Assembly: GCA_963844855.1 (NCBI GenBank)
Contig: CAWJQP010000065.1
Span: 1 to 64,000, forward strand
DNA length: 64,000 nucleotides
Reading direction: 5' to 3'
Origin: DASQDN01 sp963844855
GTDB taxonomy: Bacteria; Acidobacteriota; Terriglobia; Bryobacterales; Bryobacteraceae
A model generated the notes under the pieces. That model had not been told where the DNA came from. It searched no databases and worked only from the letters and a program-made list of their open reading frames with translations. Numbering within the stretch: position 1 is the first letter of the stretch; each line of letters opens with the position of its first letter. Positions 26,818 to 36,907 of the stretch are shown here, one piece after another. The translations under genes were made by a program, and so were the position numbers.

Positions 26818-27763
26818 TCATCGCGTCACAACCGGAATCGGCGCCCCGAGCGCCGCCCGAATCTGTTCCTTGGTGCAGCCAGCCCAGCACAGGTACTTTC
26901 GGGGCTCCTCTACCGAGATGGCCAGGTTATCTTTGCTCCGGTCACGCCCCGCGGCGGCACAGGAAGGACACTGCGCGACCCAGTTGCGGCCGACCCGGCG
27001 CCTCGCTTCGATGTGATCCAGGATTGTGAAGTGGGGCCGCTCGGGAGCGAATTCGGGCCGGATCCGCGGCTGGCCGGGTTCTTCGTCCGGCAATGTAGCC
27101 ACGAGATCCCTCAGTTGCTGTTCAGTCACCCGGCGCAGATTCCGCAGATACGCCATCTGCGCATTCGAGTTCGTAAGGCGCACCATAGAACCAGTACCGC
27201 CGATCCGCGGCGCGGTGCACTCCCAATGGTCCTCGGATCGCATTCCCGAATTGCCCGTCGTCGATGGAGTCCTGCTTAGGGAACAGCTCGATCCCGTCGC
27301 CGGAACCACAACCCTTCACTTCGACTGACAATTGCTTGGCCAAGTGCCGGATGTGGATGCGCGCATGCTTCGCCAGCACTGGTTTCTCAAAGAAGATCCA
27401 CAGGTGCCCGCCGCGCCGGCTCTGTTCGAGCGCTGCTTGAATGCCCATGCGTCCGAGCTCGAACTGAAGCTTGAGCAGATCCTCAAGCGCTTTCCGATAG
27501 TCCGCATCGATCGCCATCCATTTCACGCGCTGTGTTCGCGGGTTGATCGCGTAGATCCCGAGCGTGATCCCGCCCTCCAAGTGACGTTGGATGTCGCAGG
27601 GTGTCAGTTCAAGGGGATTGCCCCGCTTCCGCGGGCGATAGTAGTAGTGGCGGCCTGATGCCGGATGGGGCGTTTCCGATTGAAGCGTGTACGCGCGGCG
27701 GTTCACGAACCACCGCGCGTACTCGATCGCCATCTCCGGCGTCGCTTCGAGCAGGTCCGGCAT
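26818..27763 (-). CDS. Archaeo-eukaryotic primase with C-terminal CHC2-like zinc finger, frameshifted
   Basis: About 315 residues from MPDLLEATPEMAIEYA. The primase domain shows LGIYAINPRTQRVKWMAIDADYRKA (DxD), LEQSRRGGHLWIFFEKP and IELFPKQDS, closely parallel to the TOTE-type primase at 20742-23280. After a one-base shift near 27190 the protein continues AQMAYLRNLRRVTEQQL, and a zinc finger (CPSCAAAGRDRSKDNL...YLCWAGC) resembling that of DnaG. It probably makes primers for the element; priming activity is inferred. Confidence 0.8.
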
Positions 27764-27805
27764 ATAGTTTCCTTACACCCGTTCTTCGGAACCCCAAAAC
27801 GAGTT

Positions 27806-28162
27806 TCAGGATGACCGAACCGCTGTAAGCCGCGCCGGGTTCTCCGCGAAGTCGAGCAGCCGGAAGTCCCGAATTTTCCTGCGCATCTCGGCGACCGAGT
27901 AGCCACCGAAGACGCCATCTGCCAGATCCAGAAGCCAGAAACTGCCGCGTTTGCGGTCGTAGACGTAGAACTCCCCGGATCGGTCATCGCCGGGCGCCAT
28001 TACAAACAGCAACAGGCCACGCGCGTACTCCACCCAGTGGGCGACCACGCCCTCGCCGGCCGCCAGGAAACGGGCGACAATTTCCGTTGGGTCCTGCTCG
28101 ACCCGAATGTTCAAGTCTTTGGTGCTGAGCACAGGGCTCGCGCACACCTGATTCGCATTCAT
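27806..28162 (-). CDS. Hypothetical element protein
   Basis: About 118 residues; start MNANQVC chosen for its spacing from GAGGAG. Contains VVAHWVEYARGLLLFVMAPGD and GEFYVYDRKRGSFWLLDLADG, a beta-rich domain, then a helical tail (EMRRKIRDFRLLDFAENP). No family recognised. It lies 42 bases upstream of the second primase gene in the same orientation. Confidence 0.6.
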   Translation of the reverse strand: MNANQVCASPVLSTKDLNIRVEQDPTEIVARFLAAGEGVVAHWVEYARGLLLFVMAPGDDRSGEFYVYDRKRGSFWLLDLADGVFGGYSVAEMRRKIRDFRLLDFAENPARLTAVRSS

Positions 28163-28325
28163 GTTCATCTCCTCGTTGGGTTTTGCAGGCACACGACGGC
28201 GTCCGCGACCATTCCGGTCCGCAGCTGTCTGCCAGGTTGTTGTTAGGTACGGCAGTCGGGATTCGGCTGTCGCAGGGGAAGCAGCTAACCGAGCACGTTG
28301 CGCCCGGTATATATAAGGATGGGAT

Positions 28326-28769
28326 TCAGGCAGCCGTCCTCAGACCGCGGGCGGCAGTTTGCGCAAGTTGATCGCACCGATTCTGCTCGGCACTCGCGCC
28401 ATGGCCGCGCACCCAAGTCCAATTCACGTGGTGACGTCTGCTCTCGTGCACCAATCTTTCCCATAGGTCCCGATTGGCAACCGGAACGCCACGCGAGTTG
28501 CGCCAACCGGAAGCGGCCCAGCGCGCTAGATGCTTTGTCATTGCGCGTTGGACATATTGGGAGTCCGTGACGACTTTCACCGCGCACTGCTCCTTTAGAG
28601 CGGCGAGGCCGGCGATGACCGCCTGCAACTCCATTCGGTTGTTGGTTGTGTTCGGTTCGGCGCCGGAGAGCTCCTTTTCAACAGATCCCCATCTGAGTAA
28701 ACACGCCCAGCCACCTGCCCCGGGATTTCCGAGGCACGAACCGTCCGTAAAAAGAATTACCTGTTTCAT
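28326..28769 (-). CDS. rnhA: Ribonuclease HI
   Basis: An intact protein of 147 residues, the usual length for bacterial RNase HI. The catalytic residues are all present: Asp9 in FTDGSCLGNPGAGG, Glu47 in NNRMELQAVIAGL, Asp69 in VVTDSQYVQRAM, His123 and Asp133. It cleaves RNA in RNA-DNA hybrids. It lies 11 bases after the Rad52-family gene and so probably shares its transcript, giving a replication and recombination pair. Confidence 0.92.
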   Translation of the reverse strand: MKQVILFTDGSCLGNPGAGGWACLLRWGSVEKELSGAEPNTTNNRMELQAVIAGLAALKEQCAVKVVTDSQYVQRAMTKHLARWAASGWRNSRGVPVANRDLWERLVHESRRHHVNWTWVRGHGASAEQNRCDQLAQTAARGLRTAA

Positions 28770-28780
28770 GGAGCCCTCTG

Positions 28781-29995
28781 TCAGGCGATCCGTGCTGTCG
28801 CGGCCGTGACCAGCGGTACGTCAGCATCGGTCAGGCTCTTCAGCCCATCCAGCGAAAGCTTTCCGTCCGAAGCCTCAGCGATGATGTCGGCGAGCCGCTT
28901 GCGAGTCTTGTCCGCCGCCTTCCGTGCTGCCTGCAGGAACCGTCCGCGAGCGTCCGAGATGCTCACTGCCAAACCACTGGTGCCGCTGCTCCCGTTCTTC
29001 CCGGCCGCTTCCGCTTCGACCCGAAGGAGCAATGTCTTGAGCGCGTCACGATTCGGAATGTCATCGATCGACTCACTTGCAAAGTTCAGTTCACGACAGA
29101 TGACGGAATACTGCGCGTCGCCGAGCACCGCCGCTGCTCGCCGTACGCGGTCAATACCGTTGCCGATATCGCTCAGTTTCTCGAACACGATCGTCAGCTT
29201 CGCGTGGCCGATCTTTTCCGGGTCCGCACCGCCGGCGTACTTATCCAGAACGAATAGCGACAAGCTGTGGCCAACTTTGTCTCGAAGCTCCCGCACTTTT
29301 GCCAGCATCTCGTCTCGAACCAGGCTCTGCCGCGGGTGTGTAGCTGCCGTGCGATTCGCTTGGCGTTGTGCCTCGCGCTGTGCGTAGCCCGGCAGCGCCC
29401 AATCCGGAAGGTTTGGCGTGTGGACTGGCCGGTTGTACTGGTCGAGATCCACCCACATCTTGTCGAGATCGTATAGATACCGTCCGAGGCCGAAACACGA
29501 GCAAGCGCGCTTGAACGCCTGGGCCTCCGCGCGAGTTGCCGCGTTCTCGTCGTCCGCCCACTCTTCGCCAACGCCGGTGTGCGACCCGAGTCCGTGGATG
29601 GTCACCTTCGAGACCACAACGACTTTGGCCGCGACGGCTGTTTGCTTCTTGTCGCCTGGCGCGCGACGCTCAAAGTTCTGCGCCACCTGGACGTCATAGC
29701 TGCGGGTCCAGCCCCACTCGCCAAACACGTCGTTCAGCCGGTCCGTGTAAGCGCGTTGGTCGGCGTATGCGACCAGTTGTCCGCGCTTCTGCGGGCCGTG
29801 CTTGGTTTGCTGCGTGGACGTGGCCGTCACGCGCCATTTGATCTCGCCGGGATCGAACGGCTCGCTGAGTTGTTCCCGAATATTCTTCCACCGCTCCGGC
29901 GACATCGATACGACCTGGTTGTTCTCGCCGCCGTCTGGTGCGAGTGCCGCTGGCGGCGATGGTTCGTGACTGGTAACGCCATTTACGTACGTCAT
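28781..29995 (-). CDS. Rad52/Rad22 family single-strand annealing protein
   Basis: An intact protein of about 404 residues from MTYVNGVTSHEP (AAGGAGAG site). The N-terminal half holds the Rad52 fold: GEIKWRV, VAYADQRAYTDRLNDVFGEWGW, VTIHGLGSHTGVGEEWADDENAATRAEAQAFKRACSCFGLGRYLYDL. The C-terminal half is helical and variable. Such proteins anneal complementary single strands and are typical recombinases of phages and conjugative elements. Confidence 0.88.
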   Translation of the reverse strand: MTYVNGVTSHEPSPPAALAPDGGENNQVVSMSPERWKNIREQLSEPFDPGEIKWRVTATSTQQTKHGPQKRGQLVAYADQRAYTDRLNDVFGEWGWTRSYDVQVAQNFERRAPGDKKQTAVAAKVVVVSKVTIHGLGSHTGVGEEWADDENAATRAEAQAFKRACSCFGLGRYLYDLDKMWVDLDQYNRPVHTPNLPDWALPGYAQREAQRQANRTAATHPRQSLVRDEMLAKVRELRDKVGHSLSLFVLDKYAGGADPEKIGHAKLTIVFEKLSDIGNGIDRVRRAAAVLGDAQYSVICRELNFASESIDDIPNRDALKTLLLRVEAEAAGKNGSSGTSGLAVSISDARGRFLQAARKAADKTRKRLADIIAEASDGKLSLDGLKSLTDADVPLVTAATARIA

Positions 29996-30200
29996 TTGAT
30001 CTGCTCTCCTTTCCTCTGCTGTCGGATCAGTCTCCCCGCCGTGCACAAGATGCACGACGGTCGACGCCCTGGCATTGCGCCAGGGCCGCTGAGGTACCGA
30101 CACTGTTTCGGTTCACCACGCTGTTCGCGGTTCGTGGGTGGGGCTGTGGGGTAGGATGTGGGGCGGGTGCATCAGTTGGGATGCGGTAAACGGCGCGACC

Positions 30201-30458
30201 TCAACCGTAGACGTAGTACTCGACTGCGCTCGCTGGCCGCTTCAGTTCGCATATTCGTTCCCGAAAGCTTCCGTCGTACTCACACGTCTTGCCACCAAAG
30301 AACCGGACATGTTCGTACCCGAGGTTGCGTAGACGCGGCTTCAACCAATGCTCTTCAAACCAAGTTGTCCACTCTCCGTCATACTCGCGGTAGTCGACCA
30401 GCGCGTCCAGATCCTGGTAGCGCCGGTGTGTCTCCCATCGACAGGCTCCAATTGCCAT
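30201..30458 (-). CDS. Hypothetical small protein
   Basis: A protein of 85 residues starting MAIGACRWETHRRYQDLD, with an AAAGGAG ribosome site. Rich in aromatic residues (WTTWFEEHWLKPRLRNLGYEHVRFFGG). No family recognised. It stands between the Rad52-family gene and the divergent AHSA1-type gene. Confidence 0.5.
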   Translation of the reverse strand: MAIGACRWETHRRYQDLDALVDYREYDGEWTTWFEEHWLKPRLRNLGYEHVRFFGGKTCEYDGSFRERICELKRPASAVEYYVYG

Positions 30459-30563
30459 GGTTCTGTTCACTCCTTTCTTCGTTTGCTGTTTGTGTTGGCG
30501 ACTCAGTCGTCTCGCGTCAGTCACGTTCTTGCCCGTGCGCGGTGTAAGTGCTAATGTTCGAGC

Positions 30564-31025
30564 GTGAACTCGACCCGCATCAGTCGCCGCGTGAACGCGC
30601 CTCGCACGAACGTCTATCGCGCGCTTCTCGATGCGCGCGCGGTCGCGCAATGGATGGTGCCGACCGGCATGACAAGCCACGTGCATGCGTTCGACGCTCG
30701 CGAAGGCGGTTCGTTCCGGATCTCGCTCACGTACGATGCGCCGACCGGCACCGGTAAGACGAGCGCACACACGGACACGTACCACGGCCGCTTCGTGAAG
30801 CTTGTGACGAACGAGCAGGTTGTCGAAGTCGTCGAGTTCGAGACAACAGATCCAGCGCTACAGGGTGAGATGACGATCACGATCACGCTCGCCGATGTAG
30901 ACGGCGGCACTGATATCCTTGCCGTCCACGACGGGCTACCGCCCGGCGTGCCGACCGCCGACAACGAGGCCGGCTGGCGCTCCTCGCTTGCGAAACTCGC
31001 TGCGCTTGTAGAGGCGGGCTACTAG
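30564..31025 (+). CDS. AHSA1/SRPBCC family protein
   Basis: A protein of 153 residues with a GTG start (VNSTRISRRVNAPRTNVYRAL). The SRPBCC/AHSA1 pattern is clear: APRTNVYRALLDARAVAQWMVPTG, FDAREGGSFRISLTY, GRFVKLVTNEQVVEVVEFET, and the C-terminal helix GWRSSLAKLAALVE. Such proteins bind hydrophobic ligands or act in polyketide or stress pathways; substrate unknown. It is one of the few intact plus-strand genes in the element and probably cargo. Confidence 0.85.
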   Translation: MNSTRISRRVNAPRTNVYRALLDARAVAQWMVPTGMTSHVHAFDAREGGSFRISLTYDAPTGTGKTSAHTDTYHGRFVKLVTNEQVVEVVEFETTDPALQGEMTITITLADVDGGTDILAVHDGLPPGVPTADNEAGWRSSLAKLAALVEAGY

Positions 31026-31535
31026 TATCTGTTCGATCTCTCCATTACCTCGCGCCGTCGATTTTGCGCATGCCGCGAATTCCCAAGCAACCATGGGTAG
31101 CTTCAGCTCGACATCGCGCCGCTTCGACCGTCACCAGCTCGTATCGAAATTGCCCAACCGGATAACCGTCACCGCAGCAGTAGTACTCCACATGAACCGC
31201 CAATCTGACAAACACGCGTGTCTCCTGCGCACTGTTCGCGGCGGCGATGGCATCCCACTATCAACCATTCATTCACGCTTCCAGCACACCATACAGTCAC
31301 AATTCCGTCGTTCCGATCGTCGAGGTGCCACCTTCATTGACGTTGACTTCCCACTCACTCCACACTTCATCCCTTCCCAACGGTCGCAACCTTCGTCACT
31401 TCACTCCAATCCGGAAACTGCCTCAAACTCCGGGGATGTCTGCCGACAAGCTTCGCCCGCACATGGAATTACGAGGCGGCCCCTGTGGCCAGTCAGACGG
31501 CAATCTGTGGGCAAAGAGTGGCCAATGGAAGGAGA
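31026..31535. other. Gene-free stretch
   Basis: No convincing CDS on either strand in 510 bases. The open plus frame here is rich in Ser, Arg and His and has no domain-like pattern. The DNA is pyrimidine-biased on the plus strand with scattered CCAC and CATTC words but no exact repeat. Confidence 0.4.
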
Positions 31536-32306
31536 CTAGTCCGCGACTTCTAGGCAGTCACTTAGCCGCCGGATTACGCCGGTACGCACGTCGATCAGGT
31601 CGGCCCGCTGCGGATCATTGCAGAACTCTTGAGACAAGGCCAAGTACAAACGTCGGTTCAGGTGGCGGAATGCGTGCATCAGGAACGACTGCATGTGGAG
31701 ACTTGGCACGACGTAAAGAAACACCGCGACCTTCGTTTCGCGGTTCAGATCCGCCGCGATTCGCTCATAGGCGCGAGACGATTTTGCTGTGCGCTCGTAT
31801 TCCAGCGCGGCTGTTACGCAACTTCCGTTGACATTGAACGTCACGATCGCGTCGTAGTCCTTGCAGTAACCGAACGGAGTGAAGTCGTTTGTTGCGCGAA
31901 TCTCCGTCTCGTATTGCCACGATCTGACAACGCCCGCCCGCCGCAACGCCAGTTGAATTCCGAAGAGATCCACGTCGTGCCAGATTCCATTCCTGCCGTT
32001 CAGCTCCGGCCGCCTCGACATCCGCTCGACGACTGTGATCTCTTTACCTTGAAGAAACAGCTCACCGTTCGCCCCGAGTGACAGTACGTTGCCCAGTCCG
32101 GCTACCTTTACGCGTTCGATGAATCCGTGTTCAGCCAGGCGTCGAACGCGCCAGTTGAAGCTATCCCGGGAGCTTCTCGTGAGCCGCACCGGATTCAGGA
32201 ACTCGTAAAGCTGAGACGTGGTCAGGTGTCCCGCCTTGTAGACCGTCCGGAGAATTGGCAGGTCCGCCTGCTCTGAGATCGCAATCAGTCCCGGGACATA
32301 GCGCAT
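31536..32306 (-). CDS. Winged-helix protein of the replication-relaxation type
   Basis: An intact protein of 256 residues. The N-terminus LPILRTVYKAGHLTTSQLYEFLN...FNWRVRRLAEHGFIERVKV is a winged helix like those of replication-relaxation/MobC-type proteins. The C-terminal half (WHDVDLFGIQLALRRAG, DAIVTFNVNGSCVTAALEYERTAKSSRAYERIA) resembles a nuclease-like fold with an E-rich core. It could be an accessory DNA-processing protein of transfer or replication. It is the first gene of the T4SS side downstream of VirD4. Confidence 0.55.
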   Translation of the reverse strand: MRYVPGLIAISEQADLPILRTVYKAGHLTTSQLYEFLNPVRLTRSSRDSFNWRVRRLAEHGFIERVKVAGLGNVLSLGANGELFLQGKEITVVERMSRRPELNGRNGIWHDVDLFGIQLALRRAGVVRSWQYETEIRATNDFTPFGYCKDYDAIVTFNVNGSCVTAALEYERTAKSSRAYERIAADLNRETKVAVFLYVVPSLHMQSFLMHAFRHLNRRLYLALSQEFCNDPQRADLIDVRTGVIRRLSDCLEVAD

Positions 32307-32310
32307 CGTG

Positions 32311-32809
32311 TCACCACCTCGAGACGTTCCAGTTGCACTTTCCGTCCTGTACAGTCAGAACCGCGCTCCCGATTGAGCCGCGCAACCACGCGAATGGCTG
32401 CATCAGCAGCATGATTTCCTGCTGGGATCTTCGCTTGGAAAACGAGACGAGTGCAGTCCGCGAGGCGTCCCAACTGTCCATCTGCAGCTCCCCGACAAGG
32501 CTCTCCGTTATGGTTACGAGGTGCCAGTCGGCAACAGCGGCGCGCGATGCGCGGCACAGGAGGGCCAACTTGCGGACATCGTTGACGTCGATCAGCTCAG
32601 TTGTGGTCCAGGCTCCACCGGTAATCTCGCGCGTTCCGGAGAGTTCGACTCGCGCCCGCGCGGCGAGTTTGATCTGCCCAAAAGATCACGGCGTAAGAGC
32701 GGATGCGCGAACCGGCCCGGATGCCCGTCGTATTCCAGATTCTTGTGCCACCAGCGGGCAGGCTCTTTTCCTGCCACAGACTCCCGAGCGAATGAATAAA
32801 AACGACCAT
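32311..32809 (-). CDS. Hypothetical element protein, frameshifted
   Basis: About 166 residues from MVVFIHSLGSLWQEKSLPAGG. Near 32655 the frame changes and the protein continues GTREITGGAWTTTELIDVNDVRKLALLCRASRAAVADWH to the stop at 32311. The joined sequence reads smoothly, so one base is missing. No family recognised. It lies between the wHTH protein and the coiled-coil membrane protein, 6 bases or fewer from each. Confidence 0.5.
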
Positions 32810-32814
32810 GTGCT

Positions 32815-33628
32815 TCAGCTCCGCTGCGTCTTACGGTTGCTGAGTTCAGCCTCCGCCCGCTGAAGCCTCGCCACAAGTTCTGCATTTGTTCCACCCTGAC
32901 GCTCAGCCATCAGCTTTTCGAGTTGCTGAAGACGGCTCTCGAGATTCTTTTGGATGCCGTCTCTGTTCTTTAGGTCCGCCTCCAGGCTCGCCACCTTAGC
33001 GCGCTCCGACGTCAGTTGCGTCTGCGCGTCGCGCAGTTCACGCCGCAAATCCTCCGAACCGCTGCCCGTTGCAATGCCAGATTCCTGGTTCTCGATCACC
33101 CGATTGCACATCTCGATGTGGCGGTTGTATTGACCAATCGCCTCAAGAGCCTTGTGATCGGCGATCCGTTTGGCGTTGATCGCGTCGGTCAAGCACTCGG
33201 CGGCGACCCATTTGATCTGGTGCATCTTGTCCCACCAGAGCCAGCAGGTCAGTAGCAGGATGAGAATCAACGCCACCTGCAAAGCGCACAATCGGAAGTA
33301 CGGGTTGGCAACAGATTGCTCGGCGAGCACGGCTAGGCGCCGGTCAATCTCATCTCCCCACTTGATCTGGCGCGGATTGAGAGCCTTTAGATAGAACTCA
33401 AAGATCGTTTCGCGCGTCTGGGCGCGGTTCGCCGGCATCGGACGGTATGGTTGTTTCGGATCGACTTCCACTACGCCCGAACCACTTTGCACATGGCGCA
33501 CGTGGGGCTGCGTCGGTGCCAGCGTGCTTTTCGTCTCCCGATTCGGTGCTCCCGACGGTCCCGGCGTCTGCTGTGCAACCGCCAACGCGGCAAGCCATAA
33601 CTGCGACGGCAAGCAGTCTCCTGGTCAT
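32815..33628 (-). CDS. Membrane-anchored coiled-coil protein, frameshifted near start
   Basis: About 270 residues from MTRRLLAVAVMAC (signal-like), with one frame change near 33590. One strong membrane segment (ALQVALILILLLTCWLWW) is followed by a long coiled coil (LRRELRDAQTQLTSERAKVASLEADL, LESRLQQLEKLMAE). Position directly after VirD4 suggests an inner-membrane accessory protein of the secretion system. No family recognised. Confidence 0.55.
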
Positions 33629-33637
33629 CTTCCCTCC

Positions 33638-35318
33638 TCATCTCCGCGGCAGCGAAATCGTAGCTGCCAACTTCTGGTCCTTGAAACGCAGGTTTGCTCC
33701 TTGACTGTCGTCACGCGACGAACGAAGCCGCGGGAACATTGCCGGTTCGAAGCACGGAACTCGAACGTCCGAAGGTGGCCGGACGTGAAGCCGACCGTGC
33801 AACGTGCCACGCACAGCGTCCGTCATCAGGATCTCCATCTTGCCCTTGCCAAGATTCTTAATGTGATGATCAAGCGCCCGGAACTCGAGCTGTTCGCGCT
33901 CCGTTGCGCCCACCGCCTTCTGGAACCGCTCAAATCCAAGGAAGTCGTTCCGCCATAGCTGCTGTGTCCGCTTCTGGACCGGAACCTGCGAAGATGCCTG
34001 CTTGAAATACTTCGCGGTCTCCTCATCGCGAGTTTGCAGCAGCATGGTCGTTCCCGGCGCGGAGGAAACGTCCTGCTGGAAGCCCTTGCCCACCTGGAGA
34101 AGCTGAGGCAGCGACTGCATCGAAAACAGAAATGCAGTATTGGTACCACGCGCCGTGTTCAGGATCTGAGCGAAGTTGCGGTACCCGAATGGCGCGAACT
34201 CGTCCATGACGACGGAGAAGAGGGGCTTGTCCCGGCGCTTGCGCTCCGATTCCGACTCGTAGCGCTTCCCAACCACCAACTGCAAATTCTGAAGCAGCAT
34301 CTTTCCAAGCGCTCGCACCGGCGCCGTGTTCTTGTTGATGTTCAGGCTCACGAACAGAATGAGCTGCTGATCGATCACTTCATTGATCGACAGGAGATTG
34401 TCATAAGGACCCGTGATGACGCTCAGTTCGTCGTCAAGGAACGTCATGCACTCGTTGAGAAGGCCCTGGATCTTAGGCACGCGGTCGCGGTCCGCGAATG
34501 ACTGGAAGAGATTCTTCGCGGACATCTCGAAGTTGAGACGGCGTTGGGTGGAAACATCCGGATCCCGGTTCATCCGCGCGCGGGCCGCCGCCACCTGCTG
34601 TTCGATTACGGCTTGATCGAGCGCCATAACCATCACGTCGTAGAAGTTGAAGCGCTTGCCGGTGTAGTGCAGGATGCGGACGATGTCGGCGAGGTAGTTC
34701 AATTGGTGCTTCGCGAAGAACTCATCGTGCAAGTCGAATGATCCGAAAACCATCGAAACCTGCGCCATGTAGTTGTCGTCGTCGGACGCGAAGGGATTGT
34801 ACTGAACCGACAGCTCGGGCCGCGACGGATTCATCAGTCGCAGATCCGCAAGTCGGCCGGCGCGGTGAATGTACGGGAGCAGCGATTCGAAGAATTCCAG
34901 GTCGCCCTTCCCGTCGAAGATGACCATGGGAATCCTGTGACGGGTCCCGGACGATCCTGCGCTACGCATCAGGTCCTGGGTAATGATGTTTCGAAGCAGA
35001 GTCGTCTTGCCGCTGCCGGTCTGACCAAGCACCAGAGCCTGCATGACGCGAGTTGTGTCGGCCCATTTCCACGGCTTGCCATGCACGTCGTAACCCAGGA
35101 TGACGGCGTTTTCCTGCCAAGCTCGCTCCACGAGTTCGCGCTCTCTGCGCGTCGGGATCGTCGGCAACTGGTTTGGCCATGCTTCCTCACGCGCCCTTCT
35201 TGCGCGTGTGAGCTGGTAAACGCCGAGGAACGCGGCAACGGCAAGCGAGCAGCAGCCACAGCGTGAATTCGAGGATCTGCTTATCGCGTGATGTACCAGG
35301 CGTATTTCGCGATGACAA
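33638..35318 (-). CDS. virD4: VirD4/TraG-type coupling protein
   Basis: About 550 residues; the N-terminal start is uncertain (a frame change near 35240 separates the membrane segment LEFTLWLLLA from VAAFLGVYQLTRARR). Walker A is ALVLGQTGSGKTTLL and Walker B SVVMDEFAPFGYRNFAQILNTARG, with QSLPQLLQVG and TMLLQTRDEETAKYF after it, the standard coupling-protein order. It brings the transfer complex to the VirB channel and powers transfer. The main 440 codons are intact. Confidence 0.85.
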
Positions 35319-35418
35319 CCAGAACGGCGTAGACGCCGAGCAGAAGGATCCAGATGAGGAGCGAAGGATTCTCTTCGATGAGCGAAGGACGATATTTGAT
35401 AGTTGGGTTGTTGTACAT
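35281..35418 (-). CDS. Tiny single-pass membrane protein
   Basis: 45 codons starting MYNNPTIKYRPSLIEE with one long hydrophobic helix (LLIWILLLGVYAVLVVIA) and a short basic end. It sits between two other membrane-protein genes just upstream of VirD4. It resembles the small membrane proteins that accompany coupling proteins; no family assigned. Confidence 0.5.
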   Translation of the reverse strand: MYNNPTIKYRPSLIEENPSLLIWILLLGVYAVLVVIAKYAWYITR

Positions 35419-35463
35419 TGCAGCGCTGGCAATGCACGAACGGCCGTTGAGATGTCCGAGTCG

Positions 35464-35710
35464 TTACCGGATGTGGAAGCCGTACACGAGCAGCAGACCG
35501 AGAACGAAGATTCCGCCAATCACCACAACCCATTTCTTGGGCTTGGCGCCGCGCTCTATCGAATGGATTTCGCGACTCCAGAAACGCGTCTCCCAGGAAA
35601 TTCCTGACGCCCATGTGAGTGCGGTCCTTCAGAAGCTTCTCGAACTCGGTGTGTACCTCTGCCACAGTCAACTGACTCGGCACTGTCTCAGTTGCTGGCC
35701 GGTCGGGCAT
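35464..35710 (-). CDS. Small membrane protein, frameshifted
   Basis: About 81 residues from MPDRPATETVPSQLTVAEV. A soluble helix (HTEFEKLLKDRTHMG) and NPFDR are followed, after a one-base change near 35555, by KKWVVVIGGIFVLGLLLVYGFH, a membrane helix, and a stop at 35464. Lies 45 bases upstream of the tiny membrane protein gene and 8 after the VirB9-like gene. Confidence 0.5.
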
Positions 35711-35718
35711 TCGCCACC

Positions 35719-36580
35719 TCACGCGCGATCGTTCGCTCTGCCGAGGACTAGCACGGCTTCCACTGTTCCTTTGGCGTCGGCGGCAAACTCCAGTCGCAAC
35801 AGGGAAATGTCACCGGTCGTCTCGTCGGGTTCCTCAACGACCAACCATCCGAGACTGTGGCCGCCGGCGCTGACCGGGGCGGCTTCGTCCGCATCAATCA
35901 CCGCCAAGCGTGACGATTTCGCAGTTTGCAGGGAACGGATGAGCCGTTCGCCTAGCTGGTGCTCGCCGAGGGGAATCAGCGACTGCGGCGATCGGACTCC
36001 AACAAGACGCCAGGCTGCGGGCCTGGTCGGCCGGTAGGCTTGCGGTGAGTGGTTGATGACGGCGTAGCGCACGTAAAGCCGGTTTCGCTCTCGGTACATA
36101 TCTCGGAGTGCGATCTCTACGCGGCCCTGGGTGTCCCGATCGCCAGCGAGCAGAATCGGATTCGCCTTGGTTAGCATCTCCGCAGGTAAGGAGCGCGCGT
36201 TTTGACCGCCTCTTCCTTGTTTGTGTTGGGCACTTTCGCCGCTACCGGCGTAGGCGCTTGGTCGATCGCGAAGTGCATCTGTTCGACGCTGGGTGCCGGG
36301 ACGAGTTCGTAAGCAAACCGTCCCGCAGTGGTCCACACAAAGAGGTTGGTCTTGGCGCCTTCCTCAACCGGCTTGACGAAAACCTTGTTCTCGCGCCTTT
36401 CGACGCTGAACGCACCTTGGTTGCCGACCGCACCATCGTCACCGGGGCTCACCTCGATGACGGTCAGGTGATCGGCGCGGTCTCCACCGATGACCTTCGT
36501 CTGTCGAGCGACTGAGTCTCCAGCTTCTGAGCCTTCGCAGAAGCTCGCACCAGCGCGATGAGGTATCTCATGCATTTCAT
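35719..36580 (-). CDS. VirB9/TrbG-like protein, frameshifted
   Basis: About 285 residues from MKCMRYLIALV with a GAAGGAGG site and a signal-like N-terminus. Core: VIGGDRADHLTVIEVSPG, FSVERRENKVFVKPVEEGAKTNLFVWTTAGRFAYELVPA, the N-terminal VirB9/TraK-type beta domain. The C-terminal part continues in another frame (VEIALRDMYRERNRLYVRYAVINHS, GWLVVEEPDE), again VirB9-like. Outer-membrane core component of the channel. A second VirB9-like gene is at 55230-56233. Confidence 0.65.
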
Positions 36581-36599
36581 GGGTGCTTGCCTCCTTCAG

Positions 36600-36907
36600 G
36601 CTGATGTTTCCGGCTGGGCCAGAGCCTTTGACGCAGTCAAAGCTCCGGACCAGATCCGGGACCGCAAGCCGAAAGGCCACGGCTTCCTCACTGAATGCCG
36701 AGCGTCCGGCGAGATGACGCCGCACGCCGGGCTTCACGAGATTGATGCGGCTGCTGGACTGCTTCAACGCCAAGCGGTCGGCCACCGAATCGAACGCTCA
36801 AGGTTTCGAAGCGCGTCGGCTCGGGTTGCACCCGGAGCGAATACGCCTGCCCTTGTATACTCTGCTGATCGTGACCATGATTTCTCTCCTTTGCCTGGCC
36901 ACGACCG
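36600..36907. other. Gene-free stretch before the VirB9-like gene
   Basis: About 300 bases with no confident CDS. Short minus-strand frames exist here, but none has a ribosome site plus a domain-like pattern. A small frameshifted gene cannot be excluded. Confidence 0.3.

Noticed and set aside
31093..31539. Plus-strand CDS of 148 codons
   Set aside because: No ribosome site and no domain-like pattern; Ser/Arg/His-rich composition typical of a chance open frame.
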